Source: Sapria himalayana
Taxonomy: Eukaryota > Streptophyta > Magnoliopsida > Malpighiales > Rafflesiaceae
NCBI GenBank assembly: GCA_029783825.1
Contig: JAREIK010000691.1
Location: 26,001-90,000 of the forward strand
Direction: 5' to 3'
DNA: 64,000 bases
Shown here: piece after piece, positions 40,201-52,835 of the stretch
Layout of the letters: every line of letters starts with the position of its first letter
How positions within the stretch are numbered: position 1 is the stretch's first letter
Translations under genes and position numbers: made by a program
The notes under the pieces: model-generated
What the model saw: only the letters and a program-made list of their open reading frames with translations
What the model was told of the DNA's origin: nothing
The model's database searches: none

Positions 40201-41879
40201 TCCATAATCTAAATGTAATAAGTTTTTATAGTTATACATATAGAAAGATACAATTATTTATATTTATATGTTATTATACATATAGTATATATAGTTATAA
40301 ATAGTTATATATAGTTAAACATATAGTTATATATAGATATATTCATACAAGAAATTATATGTAGGTGTAGATAAATATATACAAAGTTATACACAAATAT
40401 ATAGATTTACATATATATATATATACATATATGTATACATAATTACAAATATACTTATATTTAATTATATAGAGTTTATATAGGTATACAAATATTTATA
40501 TATAGGTATACACATATAGTTTAGTATTAGATATAACAGATGAAGAGTTTTAGAAAACTACAAACCTTGCAAAATTTTGATTTAATGCAAACCATGCTAA
40601 ATTCTACATCACTAAAAACTCTATGTCATGATTTTGCAAATCTTAATGTCATAAATATATAATACTATAATATATTTGTACATATATACTGTAGTATATG
40701 TGTATATATATCCTGATATATATGTACATGTACATATATAAGAGTATATATGTATACACTGGTATATATGTATATGTACATATATACTGGTATACATGTA
40801 CAAGTATTTATATGTACATATATACTAAGTAAATGTACATATACACTGTAGTGTATGTGCAAATATATATGTGTATACATATACACTATAGTATATATGT
40901 ACATGTATGAACATTTATGCTACAGAGTATTTATGTACAAGTATGTACATATATACTGGTAAATACTTATACATATATACCAGTATATATGTATATGTAC
41001 ATATAATATATGTACATATATACTCAATCAAGTTCCACGTGTAAAATTACTGGGCTACTCAAAGGATGTTTTCATGTAGATATCAAGTGAATAAGCAAAG
41101 CACAAACTAGATGATAAGCAATATTAAATAGAAATGCATAATAGTCTATAGAAGTTTATAAAATAGCCTTGAAAGAAATATAATAGCGAACTTAATATGA
41201 TTACCAGTTTCAAATTTTATGATCATTTTTTCAGCATTCATTAGTTTAATAAGGAAAAAAAAGCAGTTTGTGATGGCTATCATCAATAGCATACCTGATT
41301 TTTGAGGCTGGTTTGCATTGATCCATAGCTCCAATTCCTAATTTTAAGCATCATCAAACTCATGAGATTTGTATGATTTCATTATCAACTCATGTAGCTT
41401 TCCCGAGTGTACCCAATGAACTGAGGATGTAAATATTTAAATAAAATGGTGCTTATATTACTCTCATTATTATAGGAACATTGTGATATGATTACAAATT
41501 TCAAATTTTAATAATATTTTATCAGCATACATTAGTTTTATATGGAAAAAAAAGTAGTGTATGATAGCTATCATCCAAATCATACTTGATTTGAGGCTGT
41601 TTTGCATTGATCCATAGCTCCAAGTAATTATAAGTAGATATACATAAATGTATACAAAGTTATAAACAAATATATAGATTTACATATATGTATACATAGT
41701 TACATATATAGTTATATTTAATTATATAGAGTATTATATAGTTATACAAATATTTATATATATTTATACACATATAGTTAAACATAATGTTGTATGTTGT
41801 TATACATGTAAATATAAATATAGTTACATGTGGCTATACATATAGTTACACATATAGTTAGACTTGTATTTATACATGT

Positions 41880-41919
<40 letters not shown>

Positions 41920-42656
41920 TTATTTATTTATTTATAATTTTATATAGTTATACAAATAGTTATGTATAGGTGTGATAAAAAAAATACATTTTTATATACT
42001 AATATATACAAATGTATATTAAATATAAGTTGTAAATTATATATTTAAATTAAGTTATGTATAAAGCTTTTAAAGTTATACATATAATAAGATATAATAA
42101 TTTATAGTTATATGTTATTATACATATAGTAAATATAGCTGTAAATATTTTTTTATAGTTAAACATATAGTTATCTATAGATATATTCATACAAATAGTT
42201 ATACATAAATATATAAAGTTATAAACAAATATATAAATTTACATATATGTATACATAGTTACTAATATAGTTATATTTAATTATATAGAGTGTTATATAG
42301 TTATTTAAATATTTATATATAGTTATACAAATATTTATATATAGTTATACACATATAGTTAAAATAATGTTGTAAGTTGTTACACATGTAATTATAAATA
42401 TAGTTATATGTGACTATACATATAGTTACACATATAGTTATACTTATATTTATAGATGGAGGTATATATATTTTTTCATTTAATTTTATATATGTATACA
42501 TATAGTTATCTATAGGTATATATATAGTAAAATACATTTTTATATACTAAAATATAAAAATGTATATTTAATATATGTTGTTAATTATATTTTTAAATTT
42601 TAGTTATGAATATTATTTTATAGTTATACATTTAGTCAAAGACAATTATTTATAGT
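40200..42656. repeat. 555-bp satellite block 2, interrupted
   Basis: Satellite motifs identical in order to 840-2869 occur at 40220-40530 and 41640-42656. TTGTATGTTGTTATAC-type landmarks lie at 41790 and 42370, 580 bp apart. Between them are a minisatellite at 40640-41025 and non-satellite DNA at 41030-41635. A (TA)n(TTTA)n tract lies at about 41885-41935. Confidence 0.8.
41199..41623. repeat. pair of about 135-bp direct repeats
   Basis: 41199-41333 and 41490-41622 share GATTAC, TTTCAAATTTTA, TCAGCAT, ATTAGTTT, GGAAAAAAAA, ATAGCTATCATC (GGCTATCATC in the first), and GCATTGATCCATAGCTCCAA. The offset is 291 bp. Function unknown. Confidence 0.8.
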
Positions 42657-42673
42657 TATATGTTCTTATACCT

Positions 42674-43577
42674 TTGAGATCCAATGGCAAAAAGATACAA
42701 AACAGAAAACAAACAAGCTCGGATTACAATAGATTAGTGCAAAGTAAATGAGGTCTTGTATTTCAAGCGTGCAATATATAAATATAAATATAATTTGGAT
42801 CCCCCTAGAAATATATGATGTCATCCACATAATAGTACAAAACTCAGGCAAAGTAGGCAAAAATTAGATCCACATCCTGATATGTCAACAAAGTTTGTCT
42901 CATCCTGCTAAAATTGTTTATGACTTGCTGACAATGTAATTGGAAAGCTAATCAAGACCCTCATAGAGGCCATCGGTAGAGGTAGCATAGGAGCTCTAAA
43001 TGTATCAATGGAATTGGCAAAGAGAGTGAAGTTCCTAGCTTGTCACTAATTTCAGATGCATTCATAGCATTGAAAAGAGCTTGCTTATTGGCAAACACCA
43101 GCAAAATTGCATTTCAAAGCTTTTCCTATTTAGCAACCTATGCAACTCATCTATGGCTTCAACAAAACAATTTCTGTCAGTGTCGTACACCAAAAATATG
43201 AAACATTGGGTATTTAAGAAGTAATCCCTCCATAAAGGGTGAATCTTATCTTGCCCCCCAACATCGCACACAGTTAAATTGATGTTTTTGCATTCAATAG
43301 TCTCTAATTTGAAGACAATAGTAGGAATTGTGGTGACAATTTCACAAAGCTTCAACTTATACATAATGGTTGTCTTACTGCCAACATCAAGACCTAGCAT
43401 CAAAATCAACATCTCCTTGTTGGCAAATAGCCTACTGAATAGCTTTGTGAACATCAACCCCATTTCTTCCACTAAATCTCAATCCATTTGTCATATGGCA
43501 GTAAAGAGATCTAATGAGAGAAAGAAACAAAATCAATATACATCAAGAGATAGTCACCAGAGAGTGAGGTCAACCTC
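42674..43577 (-). mobile_element. ARF retrocopy insert 2, with UTR remnants
   Basis: The 904-bp insert is flanked by identical 17-bp copies of TATATGTTCTTATACCT at 42657-42673 and 43578-43594. It sits in the same phase of the 555-bp satellite unit, and has the same length, as the insert at 2887-3790. The two inserts therefore descend from one insertion event, followed by duplication of the host DNA. Confidence 0.82.
42918..43463 (-). pseudogene. ADP-ribosylation factor (ARF) processed pseudogene, copy 2
   Basis: The intronless ARF reading starts at ATG 43463 with [20 protein letters not shown] and ends at TAA 42918, 546 bp, exactly the size of a 181-residue ARF. Visible features are the Gly2 myristoylation site, a P-loop GLDVGSKTT (GLDAAGKTT in the family), [14 protein letters not shown] in switch I, and CDVGGQDKI in switch II (WDVGGQDKI in the family). 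A frameshift near 43115 moves the guanine-binding loop to another frame, where [16 protein letters not shown] has lost the D of NKQD. Near the end GLYEGLD is followed by a stop where Trp is expected, then LSNYIVSKS. Its first 110 codons are less damaged than in copy 1. Confidence 0.9.
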
Positions 43578-43594
43578 TATATGTTCTTATACCT

Positions 43595-44060
43595 ATAGTA
43601 TATATAATTAAAAATAGAGTTATATAGTAAAACATATAATTATATATAGATATATTCATAGATTTAATTATATACAAAGTTATAAATATATATATAGATT
43701 TAATTATATGAATACATACATGTATACATAGATACAAATATAGTTATATTTAATTATATAGAGTATCACATAGTTATACAAATATTTATATATAGTAATA
43801 CATATATAGTTATAAATATGTATGTAGTTAAAGATATAGTTATATATAACATTTTTATAGTTATACATTTAGTAAAATACAATTATATATAGTTATAAAT
43901 TATTAAATATATGATATATTTTGTTAAAAATATAATTATATAAAATTATATAGTTAAAAAAATAGTTATTAATATAGTTATAAAAATAGATTACATAGTT
44001 ACAAATATAGTTAAATATAATTATGAAGAGTTTTATATAGTTATACAAATATTTATAAAT
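43595..44060. repeat. 555-bp satellite remnant after ARF insert 2
   Basis: Satellite motifs resume directly after the duplication (TATAGTATATAT, AAAAATAGAGTTATATAG, then AACATATAATTATATATAG), parallel to 3808-4289. They decay into irregular AT-rich DNA. Confidence 0.7.
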
Positions 44061-44639
44061 AGTTATCATATACTATGGTAACAACACGCTCTCAAATGCC
44101 CAATTGAATTATAACACTAAAGAGAAAGAACTTGTATCAACAATCTTTTCTTTTGGCAAGTTAATATCATATTTAGTGGGAACCAAAGTCATAAGCATTT
44201 ACTAAATATTCTATAATCAAATATCTCATAGAAAAGAAAGATGTCAGGCCTAGATTGATATGATAAATTTTACTATTATAATAGTTTGAACTAGAGATAT
44301 TAGATAAGAAATGTACATATAATCAAAATTAAAAATATTTTATCAAGATTAGAAAAAGAAGATAGAAGAGTTGTTAAAGAAGATATTAGATAGATTTTTT
44401 TATTTGAACAAATTATAATATTGAATTAAAATGTAACTCCATGGTATGTAGTATTGAATTAACTATATCATTGCAAGTAGTACTCTGATCAAAATTTGAG
44501 GCAAAGTATTATAGATGGGAGATTAGTAGTATCTTGCAATAATGTCACTTTTTGCTCCCGCTCTCACGAATTTGTCGAACATGTTAATATTTATGTGCTC
44601 AATTATTTTTCTTCGCAAAATTAATGTTGATATATATAT

Positions 44640-44671
<32 letters not shown>

Positions 44672-44913
44672 GCATAAATATATATGTGCATATACACTAC
44701 CCTACACACACACATTTATACATCCATATACATTACTTTACATTATATATCAGCATACACATTTTTGTACTTTTGTATAAATTCACAAATGTATCTACAT
44801 TTTCAAAGTAGTGTGTATATATTTGCATGCATGCAAATACTATTGTACACCCACACAAACATACAGATATACCTATATACATTATGTATTTTTAAACTAA
44901 CATATGAAACTAT

Positions 44914-44949
<36 letters not shown>

Positions 44950-46029
44950 CACGTAAATGTATTTAAAATTTTTTGATTTTGAAAATTTAATTAAAATAAA
45001 ATATTATTTATTGTACACAATTTATAAAATATTGTAAATTATTTATATTTCAAACAAATATTTTTGTGTGTGTGTGTGTATGCATGTGTGTGTGTGTGTG
45101 TGTGTGTGTGTGAAGCATATTAATGTGTAAAATCAAATTTTGAATTATATATATGAGCTTATACTTTATTCAAATAGTTTTTTTTAATATTTATATTAAA
45201 ATAAATATCATTATATTCATATAAATAAATGAAGTTGACATATTTGTAAATTATTTTGTTTTTACAATTATGTTAAAAATGAAAATATAGTTCATAAATA
45301 GATAATATTGTTTTTGTTTTTCTATATAATTTTTTTATTAAAATATTAATGATCTATGATAAATTTTTGCCTATTATTTATTGTTATTAATAAATTTTTA
45401 GAAATTTAATATTGAAATAAATATAATATAGTGCATATAAATACATCCTTTTAATATTTTGTAAAAAATCAATTATTTCTTTAATTATGTTCAAACAAAA
45501 CATATTACCATATAAATATATGAGTAAATTTTTCTACAACTAATTATTTTTTTTTTATTTTATTCAAAATATATAAATGACCATATTAATATATGAATTT
45601 ATTTTTTTAAATAATTATTTTTAAATTTTTTTTTTCAAATTAAATACTTGACAATGTTTTTTTTTGTAATTAAGATATGCATTTCAAACATTATTTATTT
45701 ATAATAAATATAACATATTGAATATTATTAGGTGCAAATTTTTTTTTTAAATAAATTTTATTTTAAAAGTTTTATCTTTGAAATTGAAACTACATCACAT
45801 ATATATTTTAAAAAATTTTTATAATATTTATTACACAGACATATTGTTATTTGTTTTGAAATTTACAACATGTATTTTAACAAATGAACATTTTATTAGA
45901 AATCAATTTTAGTTAAATGATATTAAATGAAACAAAAATACAAACCCTAAATATATTAAAGCATAATAATTAATACAAACATATAAAAATACAATAAAAA
46001 TACATTTAAGTTAGAAAAAATTAAATTTA
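44061..46029. other. AT-rich DNA with (TACA)n and (TG)n tracts, no gene
   Basis: A (TACATACA)n run lies at about 44641-44666, TG runs at about 44931-44950 and 45066-45112. A short minus-strand open patch at about 44545-44582 (MFDKFVRAGAKSD) has no continuation. The remainder is A/T-rich filler. Confidence 0.55.
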
Positions 46030-46859
46030 AGTTACTAAAATATATGGGAAAATGATAAAGGTTTATACAATATCCAAATAAAACATGTATGAATTAGATG
46101 AATGATATGAATGGATATTAAGCTTCTAAAGCATGTAATTATACATGTTGTAGATATCGTTATATATAATGGACACCAATAAAAAAGTAGGGTTACTCCT
46201 AATGACCTAACCTGATCTAGAATCTTATTTGCATAGGATTTCCACCTCACATTGGTCTCACTACATCCATTCTTAGGTTTGATTTGTTGAGATGATGGTA
46301 GAAAGCTGTGTTCAGAGGTTTGAGGATCTAGATAATGTCTGATTCTTATTAAAATTATCATATCTAATAAATTTAAAATATATGAGTGTGTACTCTTGCT
46401 TTTTAGGCATGCTTTGCATGTGCTTCTTATTAAAGTGGAAAAAAATAGTCTTGTTTTGCATTTTTTTCTTAAAAAACAATAATTAATGGAAGGATTCTAC
46501 TGGTAGAAGCTGATGATCACTCCAATTTGGGCTCTTCATTTTTCGAAGCATTCATGTTCAATATGATGGCTCATATTCGTGCCGAGGTGGATCATTTTCA
46601 TTCTTCAGCAATAAATTAACAAGGTCGAGACTTGAGGTGGGTCATTATTTTTTGTTTTTATAGTAGGAAGCTGTGATATAGAAATATGGCTATGATTCCT
46701 TTACTAGTGACAAGAGGAGCTGTGGGAATGAAAGGAACGTCAATTTCATTAGTAGATTATACTTTATGCAATGTCGTTAAATGTATTGATGAAGAAGATG
46801 AAATAGAATTTCGTTATGTTTTTGTTTTAACAATATAATATATAGTATCAAAAAAATTT
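46030..46859. other. balanced-composition DNA, possible gene scraps
   Basis: A 108-codon minus-strand frame at 46035-46361 contains SSQQIKPKNGCSETNVRWKS and YANKILDQVRSLGV, which reads like real protein in its first half only. 46490-46810 on the + strand also has non-repeat composition. I recognise no family. Because it lies just inside element end E, a captured fragment is plausible. Confidence 0.3.
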
Positions 46860-47275
46860 ATTAACTGCTTTATTTTTTGTTAATTATAAATTATGGTTTA
46901 TAGTTTATGTTTTTATTTAATTTAATATAAAAACTTAAAAATATGTAATCAATTTTTTTTGTAAAAAAATAAAATAGTCAAAATAATTTTAGAATGAAGA
47001 TAGCTAAGGATTTTTCCCTTCCTGATTTAGTTAGGGACATTTCTGTAAATCTAAAATACGAACAAAATTAGCAAGGGAAAGAATAAATTTAGCTAAGGAA
47101 TTTTACGTCATTAAAATTTTTTTGATAGAGAATTTTTCAAACATTAATTTTTGTGATGAGCACATTAGTTTTGGAAAACTTTGGTTATTAATCCATCGTT
47201 ATTCTGTTTTAGCAATAAAAAAAATCCTATTTAGCTAGGGAATTTTTCCAAGGTATTTGAAATTTTTCTATAATG
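46860..47275. mobile_element. right terminal region (E) of the D-E element
   Basis: This is the inverted counterpart of 34424-35060: AATTTAATATAAAAACTTAA, TTAGTTAGGGACATTTC, AATTAGCAAGGGAAA and TTAGCTAGGGAATTTTTCC occur in mirror order. The terminus TTTTTCTATAATG (ending 47275) is a decayed CTTGTAGTG. TATC array 4 begins at 47276. Confidence 0.7.
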
Positions 47276-50200
47276 ATATCTATTTGTCTATCTACCAAAA
47301 AGTATATATGTAAATCTATTTATCTAACTATTTGTCTATCATTCTATCTACCTATATATCTACATATCTATATATCTATATAAAATATATTTTTCTATTT
47401 GTCTATCTACCTATATATCTTTTTATTTATCTATCTATCTATGAATGTATGTATGTATGTATCTATCTATCTATCTATCTGTATGTCTATCTATCTGTAT
47501 GTCTATCTATCTATTTATCTGTCTATATGTCTATCTTTCTATCTATCTATGTATTTCTCTCTCTATTTGTCTAATTCTTTATCTATTTAACTATCTATCT
47601 ATCTTCATGTCTATCTATATATCTATCTATTTATTTGTCTATTTGTCTATTTGTATGGATCTATAATTACCTATTTTTATATCTTTGTAATTGTCTAACT
47701 ATATATCTTTCAATCTGTATATCTTTCTAACTATCTAATTTTTTTTCGGTCATCAGTCTTTTAGTTAATATATATATATCTTTTTATCTACATATCTATC
47801 TATTTGCCTATCTATCTACCTATCTATCAATCTACCTATTTCTGTATCTATTTGCACATTTATTTATATGTCTATCTGTCTATTTGTCTATATATCTATT
47901 TTACTAACTATCTAACAATTTAACTATCAATTGAACTATCACTCTATTAGTATATATATTTTTCTATCATTATATTTATCATCCTATCTATTTATTTATC
48001 TAACTATCTACCTATCTATCTATCTATCTATGTTTTTGGCTATCTATCTATCTATCTATATATCTATCTTTTTGGTTATCGATTGATCAATCAATCTATC
48101 TATATATATTACTATTTGTCTATATGTATATCTGCATTTATATCCATCTCCCTATCTACCACTTTTTTTATCTAACTAACTTTATTTTTTTTATTTGTCT
48201 ACTTATCTATCTTTCTATCTATCTCTTTCTCTTTTATTAATCTCTTTATCTATCTATCTATAATCTATTTATCTATTTCTCTGTCTATATGTCTATAATT
48301 ATATTTTTCTATCTATCTATCAACCTATCTATCTATTTTCCAAACTGTATAGCTATCTATCTATCTATCTATCTAATATATCTATTTGTATAACTATCTA
48401 ATTATCTAACTCTTTAACTATTAATCAGACTATTAGTATATTAGTCATTATATTTAACTTTCTATGAATCTATCTATCTAACTATCTCTTTAGCTATCTA
48501 TCAATTTATCTATCAGACTATATATCTATCTGTCAATCTATATATCTGTCTTTCTTTTTATCTACTTATCGGCCTATTTATTTATTTATCTCAAATTCTT
48601 TCTATATATCTATTTGTGTATCAATCTATCTACCTTTTTTTATATCTTTTTATTAGGCAATTTGTCTATCTATTTATCTATCTTTCTATCTGTTTAACTA
48701 TCTCTATCTATCTATTTATCTAAGTGTATAAATAGTGATCTGTCTATTTGTCTATTTGGAATTCTATCTATCTATCAATTTTTATATCTATATATCTATC
48801 TATCTATATAAATATCTATCTTACTATCTATCTATTTATTTTTTTTATCTATTCATCTATCAATCTATCTCTCTATCAGTATATTTGTTTATCTGTCTAT
48901 CTTCCCATTTATCTATCTATATATCTGTCTATATGATTATTTATCTATCTATCTATCTTGCTATCTTTCAATCTATCTATCAAACTATATGTCTATATAT
49001 ATATATATGTCAAACTATCTATATCTTTATCTACTTATCCTCCAATCTACTTTTTTGTCTATCTAAATATATGTTTATTTGTCATTCTAGAAATCTATCT
49101 ATCTGTCTGTTTTTTTAACAGTCTATCTATCTATCTATCTAGATGTCTATATGTTAATATTTCTAACTTTCTAATTATAAATCTATTTGTCAATCTATTT
49201 ATCTATCTATCTATCTAACTATATATATGTCTATCTATGTGTCTATTAATAAATTTTTCTAATTGTGTATATGTTTATATGTCTCTCTATTTATCTGTTT
49301 ATCTATCTATCTATCTGTCTGTCTATCTATCTACCCAACTATCTCTCTACCTATCTCTATATCTTTTTATGTATTTATCTATGTGTCTATCTATCTACTT
49401 GTCTATATATTTATTTTCCTAACTATCTGACAATTTAACTATCAATATAACTATCAGTCTATTAGTAAATCTATGTATCTATTTATCTATCCATATATCT
49501 ATCTCCTATCAATCTATCCATCTATTTGTTTATCTATCTATCTATCTATCTATTTATCTATCTAACTATTTGTCTATCTATATATCTATCTTTCTACTCA
49601 TCTACCTGTGTACAAATTTGTTGATCAGTCTACCTTTCTATTTATCTATCGATCTATTAATCTATCTATATATTTAACTTTCTATCAGTCTATTTGTCAA
49701 TCTATGTATCTATCTATCTTTTTATCTATCTATGTATATATATGTCTATCATTATATTTGTCTATGTATGTATTAATCAATCTATCTATTTTTATATCTC
49801 TTTGGCTATCTGTCTATCTTTTTATCTATTTTTCAATATATCTATTTGTCTAACTTTATATCTATCTAACTCTATAACTATCAATCAAACTATCAGTCTA
49901 TCTACCTATCTGTTTAAAATTCTCTATATCTATCTATCTATCATTGTATCTATCTTTTTATTAGGATTTTTGTCTATCTATCTATCAATCTATCTTTCTA
50001 TTTGTTTATCTATACTTATGTCTATTTATCTAACTAACTATCTATTAATCTATCTATCTACCTATGTCTCTATTTGTCAATTTGGATATCTATCTATCTG
50101 CCAATTTATATATATACCTATCAATCTATCTATCTAGCTATTTATCTATCCTACTATCTACCAATCAATCTATCTGTCCATCTATTTATTTATCTAACTT

Positions 50201-50334
50201 TTTGTTTATCAATCAATCTGTCTATCTGTCTATCTTCCCATTTATCAATCAGATGATTTATCTATCTATCTAACTATCTATCTATCTATTTATCTATCTA
50301 TCTAGGAGTCTATCTTTATATCTACCTATCTTAC

Positions 50335-50365
<31 letters not shown>

Positions 50366-50764
50366 GTTAAACTATCTATATTCTTATATGCTTATCATCA
50401 TTTTTGATTTTTTGACTATCTATCTATATGTTTTACTATCAATATATAAATTGATTTATTTGTCTATTTGTTTTATAGTTTATCTATCTAGCTATCTAGC
50501 TATCTATATGTTAATATGTCTAACTATCTAATTATATATCTATTTTTCGATCAATCTATTTATCAATTTATTTATCAACCTGTCAATCAATCTATCTATT
50601 ATTCTATCTATATGTCAATCAATCTATCTATCTATATGTTATCTTTCTATATGTCTAATTTTGTATCTATTTATCTGTCTGTCTACATATATATCTATTT
50701 ATCTATCTTTATATCAATTTGTCTATTTGTTTATTTTTTTATCTATCTATGTATCTGTTTATCT

Positions 50765-50822
<58 letters not shown>

Positions 50823-51844
50823 CTATCTATCTATCTATCTATCTATCTGTGTGTCTGTCTATCTGTCTGTATGTCTATTTATCTATGTATCTATGTATAC
50901 AATAGTTTATCTTTCTATTTATTTAAGTATCAATCTATCTATATATTTATCTATCTCTATATTTATTTATCCATCTATCCGGCTATCAATCTATATGTAT
51001 ATTTGTGTATCTCTGTATCTATCTATATACCTATCTATCAGTCTATTTATCTATCTGTCTATGTATCTATGTATTTATCTGTCTATCTATCTATATATCT
51101 TTATTATTATCTATTTATCTCTCTAACTTTCAATTTGTATATCTTTCTATCTGTCAATTTATATTTCTTTTTTTCTATATATATGACTATTTCTCTATTA
51201 GTTTTTCTGTCTATCATTCTATCTCACTATCTTTCTATTTGTATATCTTACAATCTTTTGATATGTCTATCTATCTATTTTTTTATATATTTATTGGTTT
51301 ATTAGTCTTTCTATTTATTTATGTATTTGTCTATATGTATAACTTTATATATGAGTATCTATTAATTTGTCTTTCTATCTATATGTGTATCAATCTATCT
51401 GTCTATCTATCTGTATATCTATGTGTCTATCTATCAATCTTTCTATTTGTAAAATGTCTATTTGTCTGTCTATCTATCTATATATCTATCTAGATATCTA
51501 TCTATTTGTCTATCTATGTATCTCTCTAAATAACTATTTGTCTATCCCTGAAGCTATCTATATTTTTATCTTTCTATCTTTTTATATGTTTAACTATTAT
51601 CTATCTATCGATATATCTCTCTTTATGTATATTTATTTATCAAGCTATCTACCTTTTGGTTTATTTATCAATTTGTATATCTATCTATCTATTTATTTAT
51701 CTGGCTATATGACAATATGTGTATCTATATATCTATCTATCTATTTATATTTTTGTTTATCTATCTATCTGACTATTTTTTATCTATCTATATGCATATA
51801 TGGCTATTTATTTATCTGTCTATCTTTCTTTCTTGGTATCTATC

Positions 51845-51990
51845 TATATGCATGTGTCTTTGTGACAATGTGTCTAGGTGTTTATGTATTTATGTCTCTA
51901 TGTGTAGAAATATATATGTGTCAATGAGTCTATGTGTCTATGTGTATATGTGTATATGTGTCTATTTCTCTCTGGGTCTAGGTGTCTATC
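51845..51990. repeat. TCTATGTG octamer zone
   Basis: TATGTGTC / TCTATGTG steps dominate here instead of plain TATC (for example GTCTATGTGTCTATGTG). The same variant occurs at 55800-55900. These are local homogenised variants of the tetranucleotide array. Confidence 0.75.
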
Positions 51991-52022
51991 TATCTATGTA
52001 TATATCTACCTATGTATATATC

Positions 52023-52059
<37 letters not shown>

Positions 52060-52317
52060 GTCTATCAAACTTTCTACATATATATTTATCAATCTATCTA
52101 TCTATCTTCCTATCTATTTATTTGTAGCTCTATATATTTGTATATGTTTCTATTTATCTTTCTATCTACTTGCCTACCTGAATATCTATTTATTTTAATT
52201 TTAGCTATTTTTCAACATGTCTATCTAATTATCATTACATCTATATATCAGTCAATTTGTCTACCTATCTATCTATCAATTAGTCTATCTATCTATCTAT
52301 CTGTATGTCTTTCTTTC

Positions 52318-52690
52318 TATCACTCTATTCATCTATTAGACTATCAGTCTATCTATCTATTTGATTAATGATCTAAATGTCAATATCTATAACTATCTAT
52401 CTATCTATCTATTTATATTTCTATTTGTCTATCTATCTCAAAGTATATTTTTCTATCAATCTTTAAGTATATAATTCTATTAGTATATGTGTCTATCTAT
52501 TTTCTATCTATCTATCGATCAAACAATCTATTTATCTAAAAGTATACTTCTCTATCTGTCTACCTACCTATCTATCTTTTTATCTATCTAACTATCTTTC
52601 TTTCAATCACTATATTCATCTATTAGACTATTTGTCTATCTATCTATTTGTCTAACTATCTAAACATCTATATCTCTAACTATCTATTTG

Positions 52691-52725
<35 letters not shown>

Positions 52726-52835
52726 ATTTATCTATCTATCTCAAAGTATATTTCTCTAATAATCTTTTAGTATATAATTCTATTAGTATATGTGTCTATC
52801 TATTTATCTATCTATCTATCGATCAATCTATCTAT
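52318..52835. repeat. about 290-300-bp segmental duplication inside array 4
   Basis: The first copy has ATTCATCTATTAGACTAT near 52330, TCAAAGTATAT at 52438, AAGTATATAATTCTATTAGT near 52465 and TATCGATCAAACAATC near 52510. The second copy shows the same words near 52616, at 52741, near 52768 and near 52817 (offsets 287-303). Divergence between copies is moderate. Confidence 0.8.

Larger units (their letters stand above)
34424..47275. mobile_element. probable complete CACTA-like element (D to E)
   Basis: The left end reads CACCACAAGAAAAATCTC at 34424; the right end reads AATTTTTCTATAATG at 47261-47275. The left 600 bp and the right 400 bp are inverted copies: shared landmarks are the CCCTAGCTAAAT block, GCGATGGATTAAT versus ACGATGGATTAAT, GTGCTC(G/A)TC, and an AT-rich part with TTTTTATATTAAATT followed by AAACTATAAAC. 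The span is 12.85 kb. No transposase is recognisable. A 3-bp target duplication is unclear: GAT occurs at both edges only if one terminal base is shared with the flank. The element carries satellites, minisatellites, exon-like scraps and an ARF retrocopy. Confidence 0.6.
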
